This document shows positions 19,450 to 29,500 of a stretch of DNA of 64,000 nt, piece after piece (position 1 is the first letter of the stretch; the number at the start of each line of letters is the position of its first letter). The notes under the pieces are model-generated. The model saw nothing but the letters and a program-made list of their open reading frames with translations. It made no database searches and was not told the DNA's origin. This DNA comes from Mycolicibacterium septicum DSM 44393. GTDB lineage: Bacteria > Actinomycetota > Actinomycetes > Mycobacteriales > Mycobacteriaceae. The position numbers and the translations under genes are program-made. The stretch is taken from positions 1,245,807 through 1,309,806 of the forward strand of contig NZ_HG322952.1 of assembly GCF_000455325.1 (NCBI RefSeq), in the 5' to 3' direction.

Positions 19450-20631
19450 ATGGATGACCTCGTGCACGGCCACTGTGACGACCGCTTTCACGCAATACGC
19501 GACGCCCTGGCAGACGCGATCGCCGCCGGAGAGGAAACCGGTGCCGCCATCGCGATCGACATCGACGGTGTACTCGTCGCCGACATGTGGGGCGGGCACG
19601 CCGACGCCGCGCGTACCCGAACATGGGACGCCGACACCATCGTCAACGTCTTCTCGTCCACCAAGACCGTTACGGCACTGGCCGGGCTCATGCTGATCGA
19701 CCGCGGACTGATCACCGCCGACGCCCGGGTCGCCGATCACTGGCCCGAGTTCGCGGCAAACGGCAAGCAGGACATCGAGTTCCGTCATCTGTTGACGCAC
19801 AGCTCCGGCTTGTCGGGATGGGACCAGCCGTTCACCATCGAGGAAAGCTACGACTGGGAGAAGTCCACCGCCGCGCTGGCCGCCCAGGCACCGTGGTGGG
19901 AGCCGGGTACCGCGTCGGGGTATCACGCCCTGACCCACGGGCACCTCATCGGCGAGGTGGTGCGCCGGGTCACCGGCAAGTCGCTCAAAGAATTCGTCCG
20001 CGAAGAGATATCGGGGCCGCTGGGCGCCGACTTCCAGATCGGGGCCGGCCCCGGGGACGCGCACCGCATCGCCGAGATCATCCCGTCCGACGAACCGCTC
20101 GATCTGCCGTTGGACCAACTGTCCGAGATCGCGCTCAAGACGTTCACGGGGACGCCGTCACCGGCCATCGCGAACAGCCCCGCCTGGCGCGCCGCCGACA
20201 TCGGTGCGGCCAACGGACACGGCAACGCGCGATCGCTGGCCCGGATCCTCTCGGCAATCTCGTTGGGCGGCACGGTGGACGGGGTGCAGCTGCTGCGGCC
20301 GGAGACCGTCGAGTCGATCTTCGAGCTTCAGCTGGACGGCCCCGATGTGGTGCTGCTCGGGCACCCGCTGCGCTGGGGACTGGGATTCGGTCTGCCGCAG
20401 ACGCAGACCGTGTCCTATGTGCCCGACGGCAAGATCTGCTTCTGGGGCGGCTGGGGCGGTTCCTGGGAGACCTGCAACCCCGATCACCGCGCCACGTTCG
20501 CCTACGTGATGAACAAGATGGGGCCGGGCGTCGAAGGCTCCGCGCGCACCGCCCGCTATCTCAACCTGTTCTACGAGGCTCTGGCTGACAAGGCGAATCG
20601 GCGGCCTGCCGGGTGGGCTGCAACCTGCTGA
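19450..20631 (+). CDS. Serine hydrolase, beta-lactamase/EstB family
   Basis: A 393-residue class C beta-lactamase-fold esterase or peptidase. The nucleophile motif is SxxK in VFSSTKTVTAL near residue 78. The Tyr motif is in SGYHALTHGHLIGEVVRRV, and a C-terminal GGWGGSWE replaces the KTG-type triad. The family acts on esters or amides rather than reliably on lactams. It has no signal peptide. ATG 19450 begins at the conserved region; upstream in-frame codons reach 19192 but look non-coding and overlap the cysteine-rich gene. No operon partner is visible downstream. Confidence 0.85.
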   Translation: MDDLVHGHCDDRFHAIRDALADAIAAGEETGAAIAIDIDGVLVADMWGGHADAARTRTWDADTIVNVFSSTKTVTALAGLMLIDRGLITADARVADHWPEFAANGKQDIEFRHLLTHSSGLSGWDQPFTIEESYDWEKSTAALAAQAPWWEPGTASGYHALTHGHLIGEVVRRVTGKSLKEFVREEISGPLGADFQIGAGPGDAHRIAEIIPSDEPLDLPLDQLSEIALKTFTGTPSPAIANSPAWRAADIGAANGHGNARSLARILSAISLGGTVDGVQLLRPETVESIFELQLDGPDVVLLGHPLRWGLGFGLPQTQTVSYVPDGKICFWGGWGGSWETCNPDHRATFAYVMNKMGPGVEGSARTARYLNLFYEALADKANRRPAGWAATC

Positions 20632-20713
20632 TGGGGCTACCAACGTTAGTATTTGTCGACGCGTCCTTGGATACCGTCTCCATAGGCGCACGAATCACGT
20701 CGGAGGTAACCGG

Positions 20714-21076
20714 ATGACCAGCCAACCGGACCCGGCAGGCTGCTCAGTAAAAGAGAGCCGTGTCGGTCAGGTCAGTGTGGTGACAGTGGCCGGAACGGTC
20801 GACATGCTCACCGCGCCCCAGCTCGAAGAGGCGATCAACTCCGCCGTAAAGAGCTCAGCCCCGGCCATCGTTGTCGATATGAGCGCCGTGGAGTTCCTGG
20901 CCTCGGCCGGGATGGGCGTCTTGGTGGCGGCACGGGAACAACTCGGAGACACCGCGCGGTTCGCGGTTGTCGCCGACGGGCCGGCCACCAGTCGACCGCT
21001 CAAACTGGTCGGGATCGCCGAGGTCGTTGATCTGTTTGCGACACTCGACGAGGCATTGGCCGCATTGAAGACATAA
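20714..21076 (+). CDS. STAS-domain anti-sigma factor antagonist
   Basis: A 120-residue SpoIIAA/RsbV-type protein. In partner switching it binds the anti-sigma kinase when dephosphorylated and is released when phosphorylated. The strand VSVVTVAGTVDMLTAPQL and the phosphorylation loop VDMSAVEFLASAGMGVL (Ser of LASAGM) are intact. ATG 20714 follows CGGAGG. Thirty-three bases separate it from the kinase gene downstream. Together with the PP2C of the facing operon it completes a switching module; the sigma factor controlled is not in the window. Confidence 0.88.
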   Translation: MTSQPDPAGCSVKESRVGQVSVVTVAGTVDMLTAPQLEEAINSAVKSSAPAIVVDMSAVEFLASAGMGVLVAAREQLGDTARFAVVADGPATSRPLKLVGIAEVVDLFATLDEALAALKT

Positions 21077-21109
21077 CGCCGGCGACTACGGGGTAGCCAT
21101 TAGGTCGAC

Positions 21110-21553
21110 ATGACACACGCAGGCCAGTCAGCTCAGTTCGCCAAGGACGTGACGGCCGCACCGGAAGTTGCGGCCCAGATACGCCGTGAGTTCTCCAGTT
21201 GGCTGAGCACGCATCTCACGCTCGACCCGACCAAGGCCAGTGATGTGGTGCTGGCCGTGAACGAGGCGCTGGCCAATGCCGCCGAGTTCGCCTACGTGAA
21301 TGCCCAAGCGCCCGGGGTGATGCATGTGCGCGCCGATTACGACGGGGACACGGCGGTACTCACCGTCACCGTCGCCGACGAGGGTGTCTGGCGCATCGAC
21401 GAGACCGGCCACAAGAACCCGGCCCGCGGGCGGGGGATCCCGTTGATGCGCGCTCTCACCGATCACGCCGTGATCGACTCGAACCACACCGGTACCGAAG
21501 TCCGCCTGCAATGGCGCCACATCGATCAGGACTGCGGAAGCCGCACCACCTGA
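21110..21553 (+). CDS. RsbW-type ATP-binding protein (anti-sigma kinase)
   Basis: A 147-residue GHKL ATPase-fold protein of the RsbW/SpoIIAB type. The N box is in DVVLAVNEALANAAEFAY, the G1 box in VADEGVW and the G2-like ARGRGIPLMRAL follows. The expected role is to phosphorylate the adjacent STAS protein and sequester a sigma factor or other client. It has no membrane segment. Its 3' end overlaps the convergent response-regulator gene by 28 bp (21526-21553). Confidence 0.87.
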   Translation: MTHAGQSAQFAKDVTAAPEVAAQIRREFSSWLSTHLTLDPTKASDVVLAVNEALANAAEFAYVNAQAPGVMHVRADYDGDTAVLTVTVADEGVWRIDETGHKNPARGRGIPLMRALTDHAVIDSNHTGTEVRLQWRHIDQDCGSRTT

Positions 21554-21969
21554 ACGAAGAACTCGTCGATCTGACGGACCGCGCTCATGAACTGGTCCAG
21601 GTCAACGGGTTTGGTCACATAGGCGTTCGCGTGCAGCTTGTAGCTGCGAAGGATGTCCTCCTCGGCCGAGGAAGTGGTCAGCACCACGATGGGGATGTAA
21701 CACAGGTCCGAGTCGGACTTGATCTTCTCCAGCAACTGCCTGCCGTCGTATTTCGGCAGGTTCAGATCGAGCAGGATCAGATCCGGGCGCGGCGCGCCTT
21801 CGAAGGCGCCACGCCGATAGAGAAAGTCCAGGCCTTCCTCGCCGTCACGAGCGACGTGCAAGTTGTTCTTGATCTTGTTGTGCTCGAAGGCTTCCCGGGT
21901 GATGAGCTCGTCACCGGGATCATCCTCGACCAACAGGATGTCAATGGCTCGGTTGACCGATGAGGTCAC
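21526..21969 (-). CDS. Single-domain response regulator (Rcp1-like)
   Basis: A 147-residue stand-alone CheY-like receiver with no output domain. The acidic pair is in LLVEDDPGDELI, the phosphoacceptor Asp in LILLDLNLPKYDG, the Thr in VLTTSS and the Lys in YVTKPVDL. This subtype typically pairs with phytochrome-like histidine kinases. Its ATG overlaps the kinase stop as ATGA (21966-21969), making it the last gene of the PP2C-kinase-receiver operon. It probably acts by phosphotransfer or protein contact. Confidence 0.9.
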   Translation of the reverse strand: MTSSVNRAIDILLVEDDPGDELITREAFEHNKIKNNLHVARDGEEGLDFLYRRGAFEGAPRPDLILLDLNLPKYDGRQLLEKIKSDSDLCYIPIVVLTTSSAEEDILRSYKLHANAYVTKPVDLDQFMSAVRQIDEFFVQVVRLPQS

Positions 21970-23543
21970 TGTGGAGTTCCTTCCAACTGGGGTTCAGGCA
22001 CGACGTCGGGGACGGTCGTGGGTGTCTCGGGCAGGGTGAACATGAACCGGGTGCCGGGCGAGTACGACGTGTCGATCCAGATGGATCCGCCGTGGTGTTC
22101 GACGATCTTCTTGCACAGCGCGAGTCCGATGCCAGTGCCGCTGAAGGCATCGCGTCCGTGCAGGCGTTGGAATATCACGAACACCTTGTCCACGAACTCC
22201 TCGCCGATGCCGATCCCATTGTCCGAAACACTGAATACCCAGTTTTCGGCCAGTTCACCGGTACCGGGCCGGCAGTCGATGACGATCCGGGGCACAACCC
22301 CCTCGCGACGGAACTTCACGGCGTTGCCGATCAGGTTCTGCCACAGCATGGCCATCAGCGTGGGATCACCGTCTATCTGCGGCAACGGCTCATCCGGTCG
22401 TTCGATCTCGGCGCCCGACTCCCCGACCGCCGTCGCCAGGTTCTTCAACGCGCTGTCGAGTGCCTCGTCGAGGTTCACCTCGGTATGGGTGGCGTTGAGC
22501 CGGCCCACCCGCGAGAACGTCAGCAGGTCGTTGATCAGTGATTGCATGCGCTTGGCGCCGTCGACGGCGAAGCCGATGTACTCGAGTCCCCGCTCGTCCA
22601 GTTTGTCGCTGTAGCGCTTCTCCAGCAGCTGACAGAACGAAGCGACCTTCCGCAACGGCTCCTGGAGATCATGCGATGCGACGTATGCGAACTGCTCCAG
22701 TTCGGCATTGGAACGGCGCAACTCCTCGGCCTGCTGATCGACGGCCTCCTGGGCAGACCTCGACGCATCGAGTTCGTCGACAACCCGCTGCCGCATATCC
22801 TCGACGTCGGCCGCGATGGCCCGAATATCCTTGGGTCCCTGTGGAACGATGCGTTCGGAGAAGTTCCCCTCGGTGATCCGGCGACACGAGGCCGCCAACG
22901 CGGCAAGTGGTCGGGTGACGGCACTGCGCACCAGCACCGTCAACAACACCGCCATGGTGAAGAAGGCCGCGATCATCGCGATCACCACGCCGTCGCGCCA
23001 GGCCCGAACGTGGCCCAGCTCATCGACGCTGGCCTGCCTGGCCTGACTGAGGTCGGTGTTCTGCACATCGAAAAGCCCACGCAGGCCGTCGAATTCCTTC
23101 TTGCCGCGATCCGCGGAACGGGTGTCGACGACTGCGGGCCGGCCGACCTGAACGCCGGCGACGAGCGGCTCCGCATAGTTGGCCCGCCATGCCGCCGCTG
23201 CCGTTTCGATCGAGTCCAGATCGGCCAGGAGATCGTCGTGGCCGGCCAGGTAGCCGCGGATGTCCGCTGCCGCCGCCGCTTCGGCGCTCTGCCCGTCGCT
23301 GTAGGGCTCCAGGAAACGCGGGTCGGCGGCAATGGCGTATCCACGCACGGCCGTCTCCTGGTCCCGCAGGGCGGCCTGCAGTTGGTACGCCGCAACCCGA
23401 GCGGGCTGAATGTTGTCGATCAGCTCTCGCGATACGGCGTCGGTGCGGCTCACCAGCGCGATGCCGGCGACCGCACCGGTCAGCACGATCACACACATCA
23501 CCGACACCAGCAGGTTCTGCCAGCCTTGCACCGTGAGCTTCAT
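21966..23543 (-). CDS. Sensor histidine kinase with CHASE3-like sensor and HAMP
   Basis: A 525-residue membrane kinase. A first helix (about 10-32) is followed by a periplasmic CHASE3-like helical sensor containing QLQAALRDQETAVRGYA. A second helix lies near 190-210, then HAMP (VTRPLAALAASCRRITEG), a short coiled coil, and the H-box FAYVASHDLQEPLRKV with its phosphoacceptor His. The ATPase boxes are NLIGNAVKF, VSDNGIGIG and GTGIGLALCKKI. It is coupled by ATGA overlap to the PP2C gene upstream and the receiver downstream. The signal sensed is unknown. Confidence 0.9.
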   Translation of the reverse strand: MKLTVQGWQNLLVSVMCVIVLTGAVAGIALVSRTDAVSRELIDNIQPARVAAYQLQAALRDQETAVRGYAIAADPRFLEPYSDGQSAEAAAAADIRGYLAGHDDLLADLDSIETAAAAWRANYAEPLVAGVQVGRPAVVDTRSADRGKKEFDGLRGLFDVQNTDLSQARQASVDELGHVRAWRDGVVIAMIAAFFTMAVLLTVLVRSAVTRPLAALAASCRRITEGNFSERIVPQGPKDIRAIAADVEDMRQRVVDELDASRSAQEAVDQQAEELRRSNAELEQFAYVASHDLQEPLRKVASFCQLLEKRYSDKLDERGLEYIGFAVDGAKRMQSLINDLLTFSRVGRLNATHTEVNLDEALDSALKNLATAVGESGAEIERPDEPLPQIDGDPTLMAMLWQNLIGNAVKFRREGVVPRIVIDCRPGTGELAENWVFSVSDNGIGIGEEFVDKVFVIFQRLHGRDAFSGTGIGLALCKKIVEHHGGSIWIDTSYSPGTRFMFTLPETPTTVPDVVPEPQLEGTPQ

Positions 23544-24751
23544 ACCGGTGAACGCTCCACTCTGATCAGCGCGATGTCATCGCTGAGACCGCCGTGCGGA
23601 CGCGCGCGGGATTCGACGTCGCCGATCAGTGCATCGACGAAGTCGCGTCCGGGCAGCTCTGCCAGCGACTTCGCGAGTTCGAGCAGGCCGTCTTCGCCGA
23701 GACGTTCGCCGCCGGGGCCCGCGTGCCCCTCGAACAATCCGTCGGTGAGCAGTACCAGACCGTGTCCTTCGGGCAATGCCAGCCGGTTGACCGGCCACTC
23801 CTTGGCCCCCAGGCCGAGCGCGGAGCCCGCGGTGGGCTCGATCCATCGCACGGTTTTGCCGCCGTGTAGCAGCAGACCCGGATGTCCGGCACGGACCACG
23901 TCGTACTGCCCGCTGTCGGGATCGAGCGCCACGCTGAGCAGGGTCGCGAAGATTCCCGGTCCGTGGCGCTCGGTGGTCAGGATGCGGTCGAGCTGGCGCA
24001 TCCGCTCGTTGCCCCGCAACCCGGCGAACGTGAGTGCGCGCCAACCGATCCGCAGAGCCACGCCGAGGGCGGCCTCGTCGGGGCCGTGTCCGGCGACGTC
24101 GCCCATCATCACGTGCACGGTCCGGTCGGGGGTCTGCACGATGTCGTAGAAGTCTCCGCCCAGCAGGGCATCCCGACGGCTGGGCAGAGACTTGGTGACG
24201 ACCTCCACACCCGGATCGTCCAGGAGCAACGCCGAGGGCAGCAGGCCGCGCTCGAGACGAGCGTTCTCCTGTTCCCGCAGCCGGCTGGCGTGCAGGTCCA
24301 CCGCCGTCAGCTCGGCGCGCTTGCGCTCGATGGCGTACACCAACGCACGTCGCAGCATCTCCGGATCGACGCGTCCCTTGACGAGGTAGTCCTGTGCGCC
24401 CGAGGCCACCGCGGATACGCCGAAATGCTCGTCGTTGAGACCGGTGAGCACTATGACCGGAATGGCAGGGTCCAGCCTGCCCAGCCGGTGCAGCGCATCA
24501 ATCCCCTGCGCGTCGGGCAGATTCAGGTCGAGCAGTACGCAGTCAGGGCGGTCATCGACCAGCACGCGTTCGGCGGCTGCCATGGACTGCACCCAGACCA
24601 GGTCGATGTCAGCGGTGTCGGCCAGATCGGCGATCTGCTCTTCGACCAGCAGTGCGTCGCCACGGTCGTCCTCGACCAGCAACAGCGACAATCGCCGGCC
24701 CAGAGCGGGACCGGCGAGTGTGGCAGAGGGATACGGCTGCTCCGCGCGCAT
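23540..24751 (-). CDS. Receiver-PP2C phosphatase (RsbU/RsbP-like)
   Basis: The product has an N-terminal receiver domain (LSLLLVEDDRGDALLV, phosphoacceptor Asp in CVLLDLNLPDAQG) and a short linker. The C-terminal half is a PPM/SpoIIE-type phosphatase with metal Asp residues in LGGDFYDIV, MMGDVAGHGPDEAALG and DGLFEG. It should dephosphorylate a STAS-domain antagonist, most simply the one at 20714. ATG 24751 is chosen because GAAGGA lies 9 bp upstream; GTG 24772 would add seven residues. It heads the three-gene operon continuing to the kinase and receiver. Confidence 0.88.
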   Translation of the reverse strand: MRAEQPYPSATLAGPALGRRLSLLLVEDDRGDALLVEEQIADLADTADIDLVWVQSMAAAERVLVDDRPDCVLLDLNLPDAQGIDALHRLGRLDPAIPVIVLTGLNDEHFGVSAVASGAQDYLVKGRVDPEMLRRALVYAIERKRAELTAVDLHASRLREQENARLERGLLPSALLLDDPGVEVVTKSLPSRRDALLGGDFYDIVQTPDRTVHVMMGDVAGHGPDEAALGVALRIGWRALTFAGLRGNERMRQLDRILTTERHGPGIFATLLSVALDPDSGQYDVVRAGHPGLLLHGGKTVRWIEPTAGSALGLGAKEWPVNRLALPEGHGLVLLTDGLFEGHAGPGGERLGEDGLLELAKSLAELPGRDFVDALIGDVESRARPHGGLSDDIALIRVERSPV

Positions 24752-24877
24752 GGGATCACGTCCTTCACTCACTGAGGCCGCCCGGTCGCGCTGACCTCTG
24801 CATTAGTGACGACGTGGTCGAGAGTACCTAGACGCGGGCGTCAATTCCCCGGCAGTCGACCAAATAGGGGCCCCGGA

Positions 24878-25276
24878 TCAGGAAGCCCGGGCCTGCGAGC
24901 GCGGCTCCAGCCTGCGCAGTACGTCGCCGCCCAGAACCCGCGCATCCTGGCCCGGCGTGGCCGGGATGAGGGTGACGCCGTCGGCGACCTCGGCGGCCTC
25001 GATGTCGGCGATCAGACCGGTGAGGCCGTCGACCGTCCCGACGTACCGCACCTCGGCCTCGGGGCCGGCGACCGTCAGGCTGCAACGCGCCGAGCGGTAG
25101 TCCCCGGCCACCGCGACGGTGACATCGAGGATCACCGATAGGGTCTCGTCCTCGGACTTGAGACCGGACCGGATCCGGCGCGCCTGGGCCAGGTCGGACG
25201 CAGAGATGCGCGCCGTCGGCTCGTCGCCGTCGGTCAGCTCGGTCCAGGTCTCGGCGTCCGCCACGAATATCCGCAC
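24878..25276 (-). CDS. Hypothetical protein
   Basis: A 132-residue acidic protein starting at a GTG (MRIFVADAETWTELTD). I do not recognise a family. No signal peptide or membrane helix is visible. The sequence suggests an alpha/beta fold with strands such as LSVILDVTVAVAG and EVRYVGTVDG. It lies between the receiver-PP2C gene and terC on the same strand, separated from both by more than 60 bp, so it is probably a separate unit. Codon use is like that of its neighbours, supporting a real gene. Confidence 0.65.
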   Translation of the reverse strand: MRIFVADAETWTELTDGDEPTARISASDLAQARRIRSGLKSEDETLSVILDVTVAVAGDYRSARCSLTVAGPEAEVRYVGTVDGLTGLIADIEAAEVADGVTLIPATPGQDARVLGGDVLRRLEPRSQARAS

Positions 25277-25339
25277 CCCGTCACGCTAAGTGCAAATACC
25301 GCACCTGCACAGAGTTACGTTCAGGCGGAATGCAAGGAA

Positions 25340-26308
25340 CTAACGCGCGTCCCGCACCCGCGTCTTGTACAGACTCGCGGCGGTGGTGATGGCCAGCGTC
25401 ACCACGATCACGCCGAGGCTGGCCAGGGTCGGGATCTCCGGGACGTGCACCGGCTCACCGCCGTTGATGAACGGCAGTTCGTTCTCGTGCAGTGCGTGCA
25501 GCACCAGCTTGACGCCGATGAAGGCCAGGATGAACGCCAGTCCCTGGGACAGGTAGACGAGCCGCTTGAGCAGGTCACCGAGCAGGAAGTACAGCTGCCG
25601 CAGGCCCATCAGGGCGAACACGTTGGCGGTGAACACCAGGTAGGGCTCCTGGGTCAGCCCGTAGATCGCCGGGATCGAGTCCAGCGCGAACAGCAGGTCG
25701 GTGGTGCCCAGCGCGACGATCACCAGGAACATCGGCGTCATCAGCCGCTTGCCGTTCTCGTGCACCCACAGCTTCAGGCCGTCCCACTGGTCCGTGGTGC
25801 GCAGGTGCTTGCGGGCGAAGCGCACCACGCCGTTGTCGCCGTCGTCGTCGTGGTCGGTGTCACGGACCAGGTTGATCGCGGTGTACACCAGGAATGCGCC
25901 GAAGATGTAGAACACCCAGGAGAACTCGTTGATGGCCACCGCGCCGAGCGCGATGAAGACGCCGCGGAAGATCAGCGCCAGGATGATGCCGACCAGCAGG
26001 GCCTGCTGTTGATAGACCCTCGGCACCTTGAAGCTGGCCATGATGATCAAGAAGATGAACAGGTTGTCGACCGACAGGCTGTATTCGGTGAGCCATCCGG
26101 CGAAGAACTCCAGCCCGAACTGGCTGCCGTGGAAGTACCAGACCCATACGCCGAAGGCCACCGCCATGCCGATGTAGATCGACAGGTACGTCGCGGTCTC
26201 ACGGGTGGTGGGTTCGTGCGGGCGCCGCCCGATCACGATGACGTCGAACAGCAGAACGGCGATCGTCACTGCGAGGGTGACAATCCATTCCAGCTGGGTT
26301 ACCTGCAT
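25340..26308 (-). CDS. TerC/Alx-family membrane protein
   Basis: A 322-residue integral membrane protein of the TerC family, whose characterised members export manganese or help metallate exported proteins. It has about nine hydrophobic helices. The conserved acidic pairs are present: SLSVDNLFIFLII in an early helix and LLFALDSIPAIYGL in a later one. A charged loop (DTDHDDDGDN) joins the halves. The start is ATG 26308, 7 nt after CCGGAGG; an upstream in-frame start at 26350 would lie inside the leader structure. The leader looks like a manganese riboswitch, which supports a Mn role. Confidence 0.9.
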   Translation of the reverse strand: MQVTQLEWIVTLAVTIAVLLFDVIVIGRRPHEPTTRETATYLSIYIGMAVAFGVWVWYFHGSQFGLEFFAGWLTEYSLSVDNLFIFLIIMASFKVPRVYQQQALLVGIILALIFRGVFIALGAVAINEFSWVFYIFGAFLVYTAINLVRDTDHDDDGDNGVVRFARKHLRTTDQWDGLKLWVHENGKRLMTPMFLVIVALGTTDLLFALDSIPAIYGLTQEPYLVFTANVFALMGLRQLYFLLGDLLKRLVYLSQGLAFILAFIGVKLVLHALHENELPFINGGEPVHVPEIPTLASLGVIVVTLAITTAASLYKTRVRDAR

Positions 26309-26315
26309 CAAAAAT

Positions 26316-26440
26316 CCTCCGGTCGTCAAAACGCCGGAGGTCTCTTCCACCGGAAACGCGCACCGGTCCGCGACACCGATCGATCATTGACGACCGACGT
26401 GATGACGACATCGCAGCGAAGGAATACTCCCCTCCGCCGA
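26316..26440 (-). promoter_or_regulatory. Putative yybP-ykoY manganese riboswitch leader of terC
   Basis: Read on the minus strand, the leader has the hallmark GGGGAGTA at 26432-26425 and a 3' GAGACCTCCGGC at 26344-26333, the two conserved ends of yybP-ykoY RNAs. CGGAGG at 26436-26431 can pair with CCTCCG at 26340-26335 as the basal stem. The same CCTCCGG can instead pair with the ribosome site CCGGAGG at 26322-26316, 7 nt before the terC ATG. The two pairings are mutually exclusive, suggesting that Mn binding exposes the ribosome site. Confidence 0.72.
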
Positions 26441-26545
26441 CCAGTCTGCCTGACGGATCCCACGAACCGAAATCGAACCGGCACGCCGGGCCGACCCGCC
26501 GTGCGCCACTGGGCCGTCGCGGCAGCGGCTTAGTAGTTTGTACTC

Positions 26546-29500
26546 GTGACAGCTCCCGCCGGTCCGCACGAGATTCCTCCGCAGTACGTGCTATCCCCAC
26601 TGGCCCCCGAGCCGCGCACGCTCGTCGACATCCTGCACGACACGGCCCGGCGTTTTCCCGACGCGCCCGCCCTCGACGACGGCGCCGTCCAGCTGACCTA
26701 TGCCGAGCTGATCGCCGACGTCGCCGACAGCGTCGCCTGGCTGGCGGCGCGCGGTATCGGCCGCGGCGACCGGCTCGGAATCCGGATGCCCTCGGGCAGC
26801 TACGCGCTGTACGTGGCGATCCTGTCGGTGCTGGCCTGCGGTGCGGCCTACGTCCCGGTCGACGCCGACGACCCCGACGAGCGGGCCGAGCTGGTGTTCG
26901 GCGAGGCCAACGTGGTCGGCGTGATCACCGAGGCCGGCCTGGTGCGCGGGCCCGGTTCGTCGCGTGGCTGGCGGGCCGCCGAGCCGCTGGGTCGCGACGA
27001 CGCCTGGATCATCTTCACCTCGGGATCGACGGGCACCCCGAAAGGTGTCGCGGTCACCCATCGCAGCGCCGCGGCGTTCGTCGACGCCGAAGCACGAATG
27101 TTCCTGCAGGACAACCCGATCGGTCCGGGCGACCGGGTGCTGGCCGGACTGTCGGTCGCCTTCGACGCCTCCTGCGAGGAGATGTGGCTGGCCTGGCGGC
27201 ACGGCGCCTGCCTGGTGCCCGCGCCACGGTCGCTGGTGCGCAGCGGCATGGACCTGGGCCCATGGCTGGTCTCGCGGGACATCACCGTCGTCTCCACGGT
27301 GCCGACCCTGGCGGCCCTGTGGCCGGCCGAGGCACTGGAAGCGGTGCGGCTCTTGATCTTCGGGGGCGAGGCCTGCCCGCCCGAGCTGGCGGCCCGGCTC
27401 GCGGTGGACGGTCGCGAGGTGTGGAACACCTACGGTCCCACCGAGGCGACCGTCGTGGCCTGTGCCGCTCCGCTGGACGGCCAGGGACCGGTCAGCATCG
27501 GCCTGCCGCTGGCCGGCTGGGACCTGGCGGTGGTGGACAAAGACGGCCTGCCGGTGGCGATCGGCGGCGTCGGCGAGCTCGTGATCGGCGGAGTGGGTCT
27601 GGCCCGCTACCTCGACCCCGACAAGGACGCCGAGAAGTACGCGCCCATGCCGACGCTGGGCTGGAACCGCGCCTACCGCAGCGGCGACCTGGTGCGCCTG
27701 GAGGCCGACGGCCTGTACTTCCAGGGCCGCGCAGACGATCAGGTCAAGGTCGGCGGCCGTCGCATCGAACTGGGCGAGGTCGACAACGCGCTCGTGCACC
27801 TGCCCGGCGTCAGTGGCGGCGCGGCCGCGGTGCGCAAGACCGCCAGTGGCACCCCGCTGCTGGTCGGATACATCGCCAGCACGGACCCGGATTTCGACCT
27901 GGCCGCCGCCCGGACCGCACTGTCGGAGTCGCTGCCGGCCGCCCTGGTGCCCCGGCTGGTGCTGCTCGACGAACTCCCCACCCGCACGTCGGGCAAGGTG
28001 GACCGCAACGCGCTGCCGTGGCCGCCGCCGGGAGACGCCGATCAGGACGCCCCGCAGCTCGACGGCACCATGGGCTGGCTGGCCGGGCTGTGGCGCGACG
28101 TGCTCGGCACGCCCGTCGAAGGGCCGGAGGCCGATTTCATCGCGCTGGGCGGCGGTTCACTGTCGGCCGCGCAGTTGGTCGCGGCACTGCGCCAGCGCTA
28201 CCCGCTGGTGACCGTCGCCGACCTCTACGACCATCCTCGGCTCGGCTCGCTGGCCGGCTATCTCGACGAGCTCAAGGCGCCGCCGCAGATCCAGATCCGC
28301 GAGGTCAAACCGACGCCGCTGCTCACCCAGGCCGCACAGGTCGCGTTGTCGCTGCCGTTGGCCACCCTCACCGCCATGCAATGGGTGGTCTGGCTGGCGC
28401 TGCTGAACAACGTGGCCGCCCAGACCGGGATCGTGTCGTGGGCGCATCCGCTCAGCTGGTGGTGGGTGCTGGCCGGATTCCTGCTGTTCGTCACTCCCCT
28501 CGGCCGCATGGGCATCGCGGTGCTGTTCGCCCGGATGCTGCTGAGCGGACTCGAGCCCGGCACCTACCGCCGCGGCGGGCCGGTCCACCTGCGGGTCTGG
28601 ATCGCCGAGCGGTTGGCCGATGCCAGCGGCGCGGAGAACCTGGCCGGTGCACCGTGGATGGTCTATTACGCCCGCGCCCTGGGCAACAGCGTCGGCAAGG
28701 GCGTCGACATGCACTCGGCCCCACCGGTCACCGGAATGCTCAAGATCGGCCACCGCGCCTCCGTCGAGCCCGAGGTGGACCTGACCGGGCACTGGATCGA
28801 CGGCGACCTGTTCCACGTCGGGCCGGTGTCGATCGGCAACGACGCCACGATCGGTGCCCGCACCACCCTGCTGCCCGGCGCGAGCGTCGGCAAGAACGCC
28901 GACGTCGCCCCCGGATCGGCCGTGATCGGCAAGGTCAAGAACGGTCAGTTCTGGAAGGGCTCGCCCGCCGTGAAATCCGGCAAGGCCCGCCACCCCTGGC
29001 CCGACCACCGGCCCGGACGCGCCCCGGTGTGGGTCGCGGTCTACGGCGTGTCCTCGCTGCTGCTGGCCGGCCTGCCGCTGCTGGCCCTGGCCGCGGGCCT
29101 GGCGGTGATCGTCTGGGGCGTGCACGACACCGCCTCACCGGCCGACGCCCTGCTGCCCGCGCTCGCGTGGACCCCGGCCGCGGCAGCGGTCGCCCTGGTG
29201 ACCTACGCCGCGCTGACCGTCATCGGAGTCCGCATCCTGTCGGTGCGGCTCTCGGAGGGCTACCACCCCGTGCGCAGCCGGGTGGGCTGGCAGCTGTGGA
29301 CCACAGAACGCCTGATGGACGCGGCCCGCAACTACCTGTTCCCGATCTACGCCAGCCTGCTCACCCCGTGGTGGCTGCGGCTGCTCGGCGCGAAAGTCGG
29401 TAAGGACACCGAGATCTCGACCGCCCTGTTCACCCCCAAGTTCACCGAGGTGCAGGACGGCGCATTCCTGGCCGACGACACCATGGTGGCGTCCTACGAA

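Noticed and set aside
27184..29403. 739-codon overlapping frame inside the NRPS-like gene
   Set aside because: Arg/Gly-rich alternative frame of a gene whose main frame shows all adenylation motifs.
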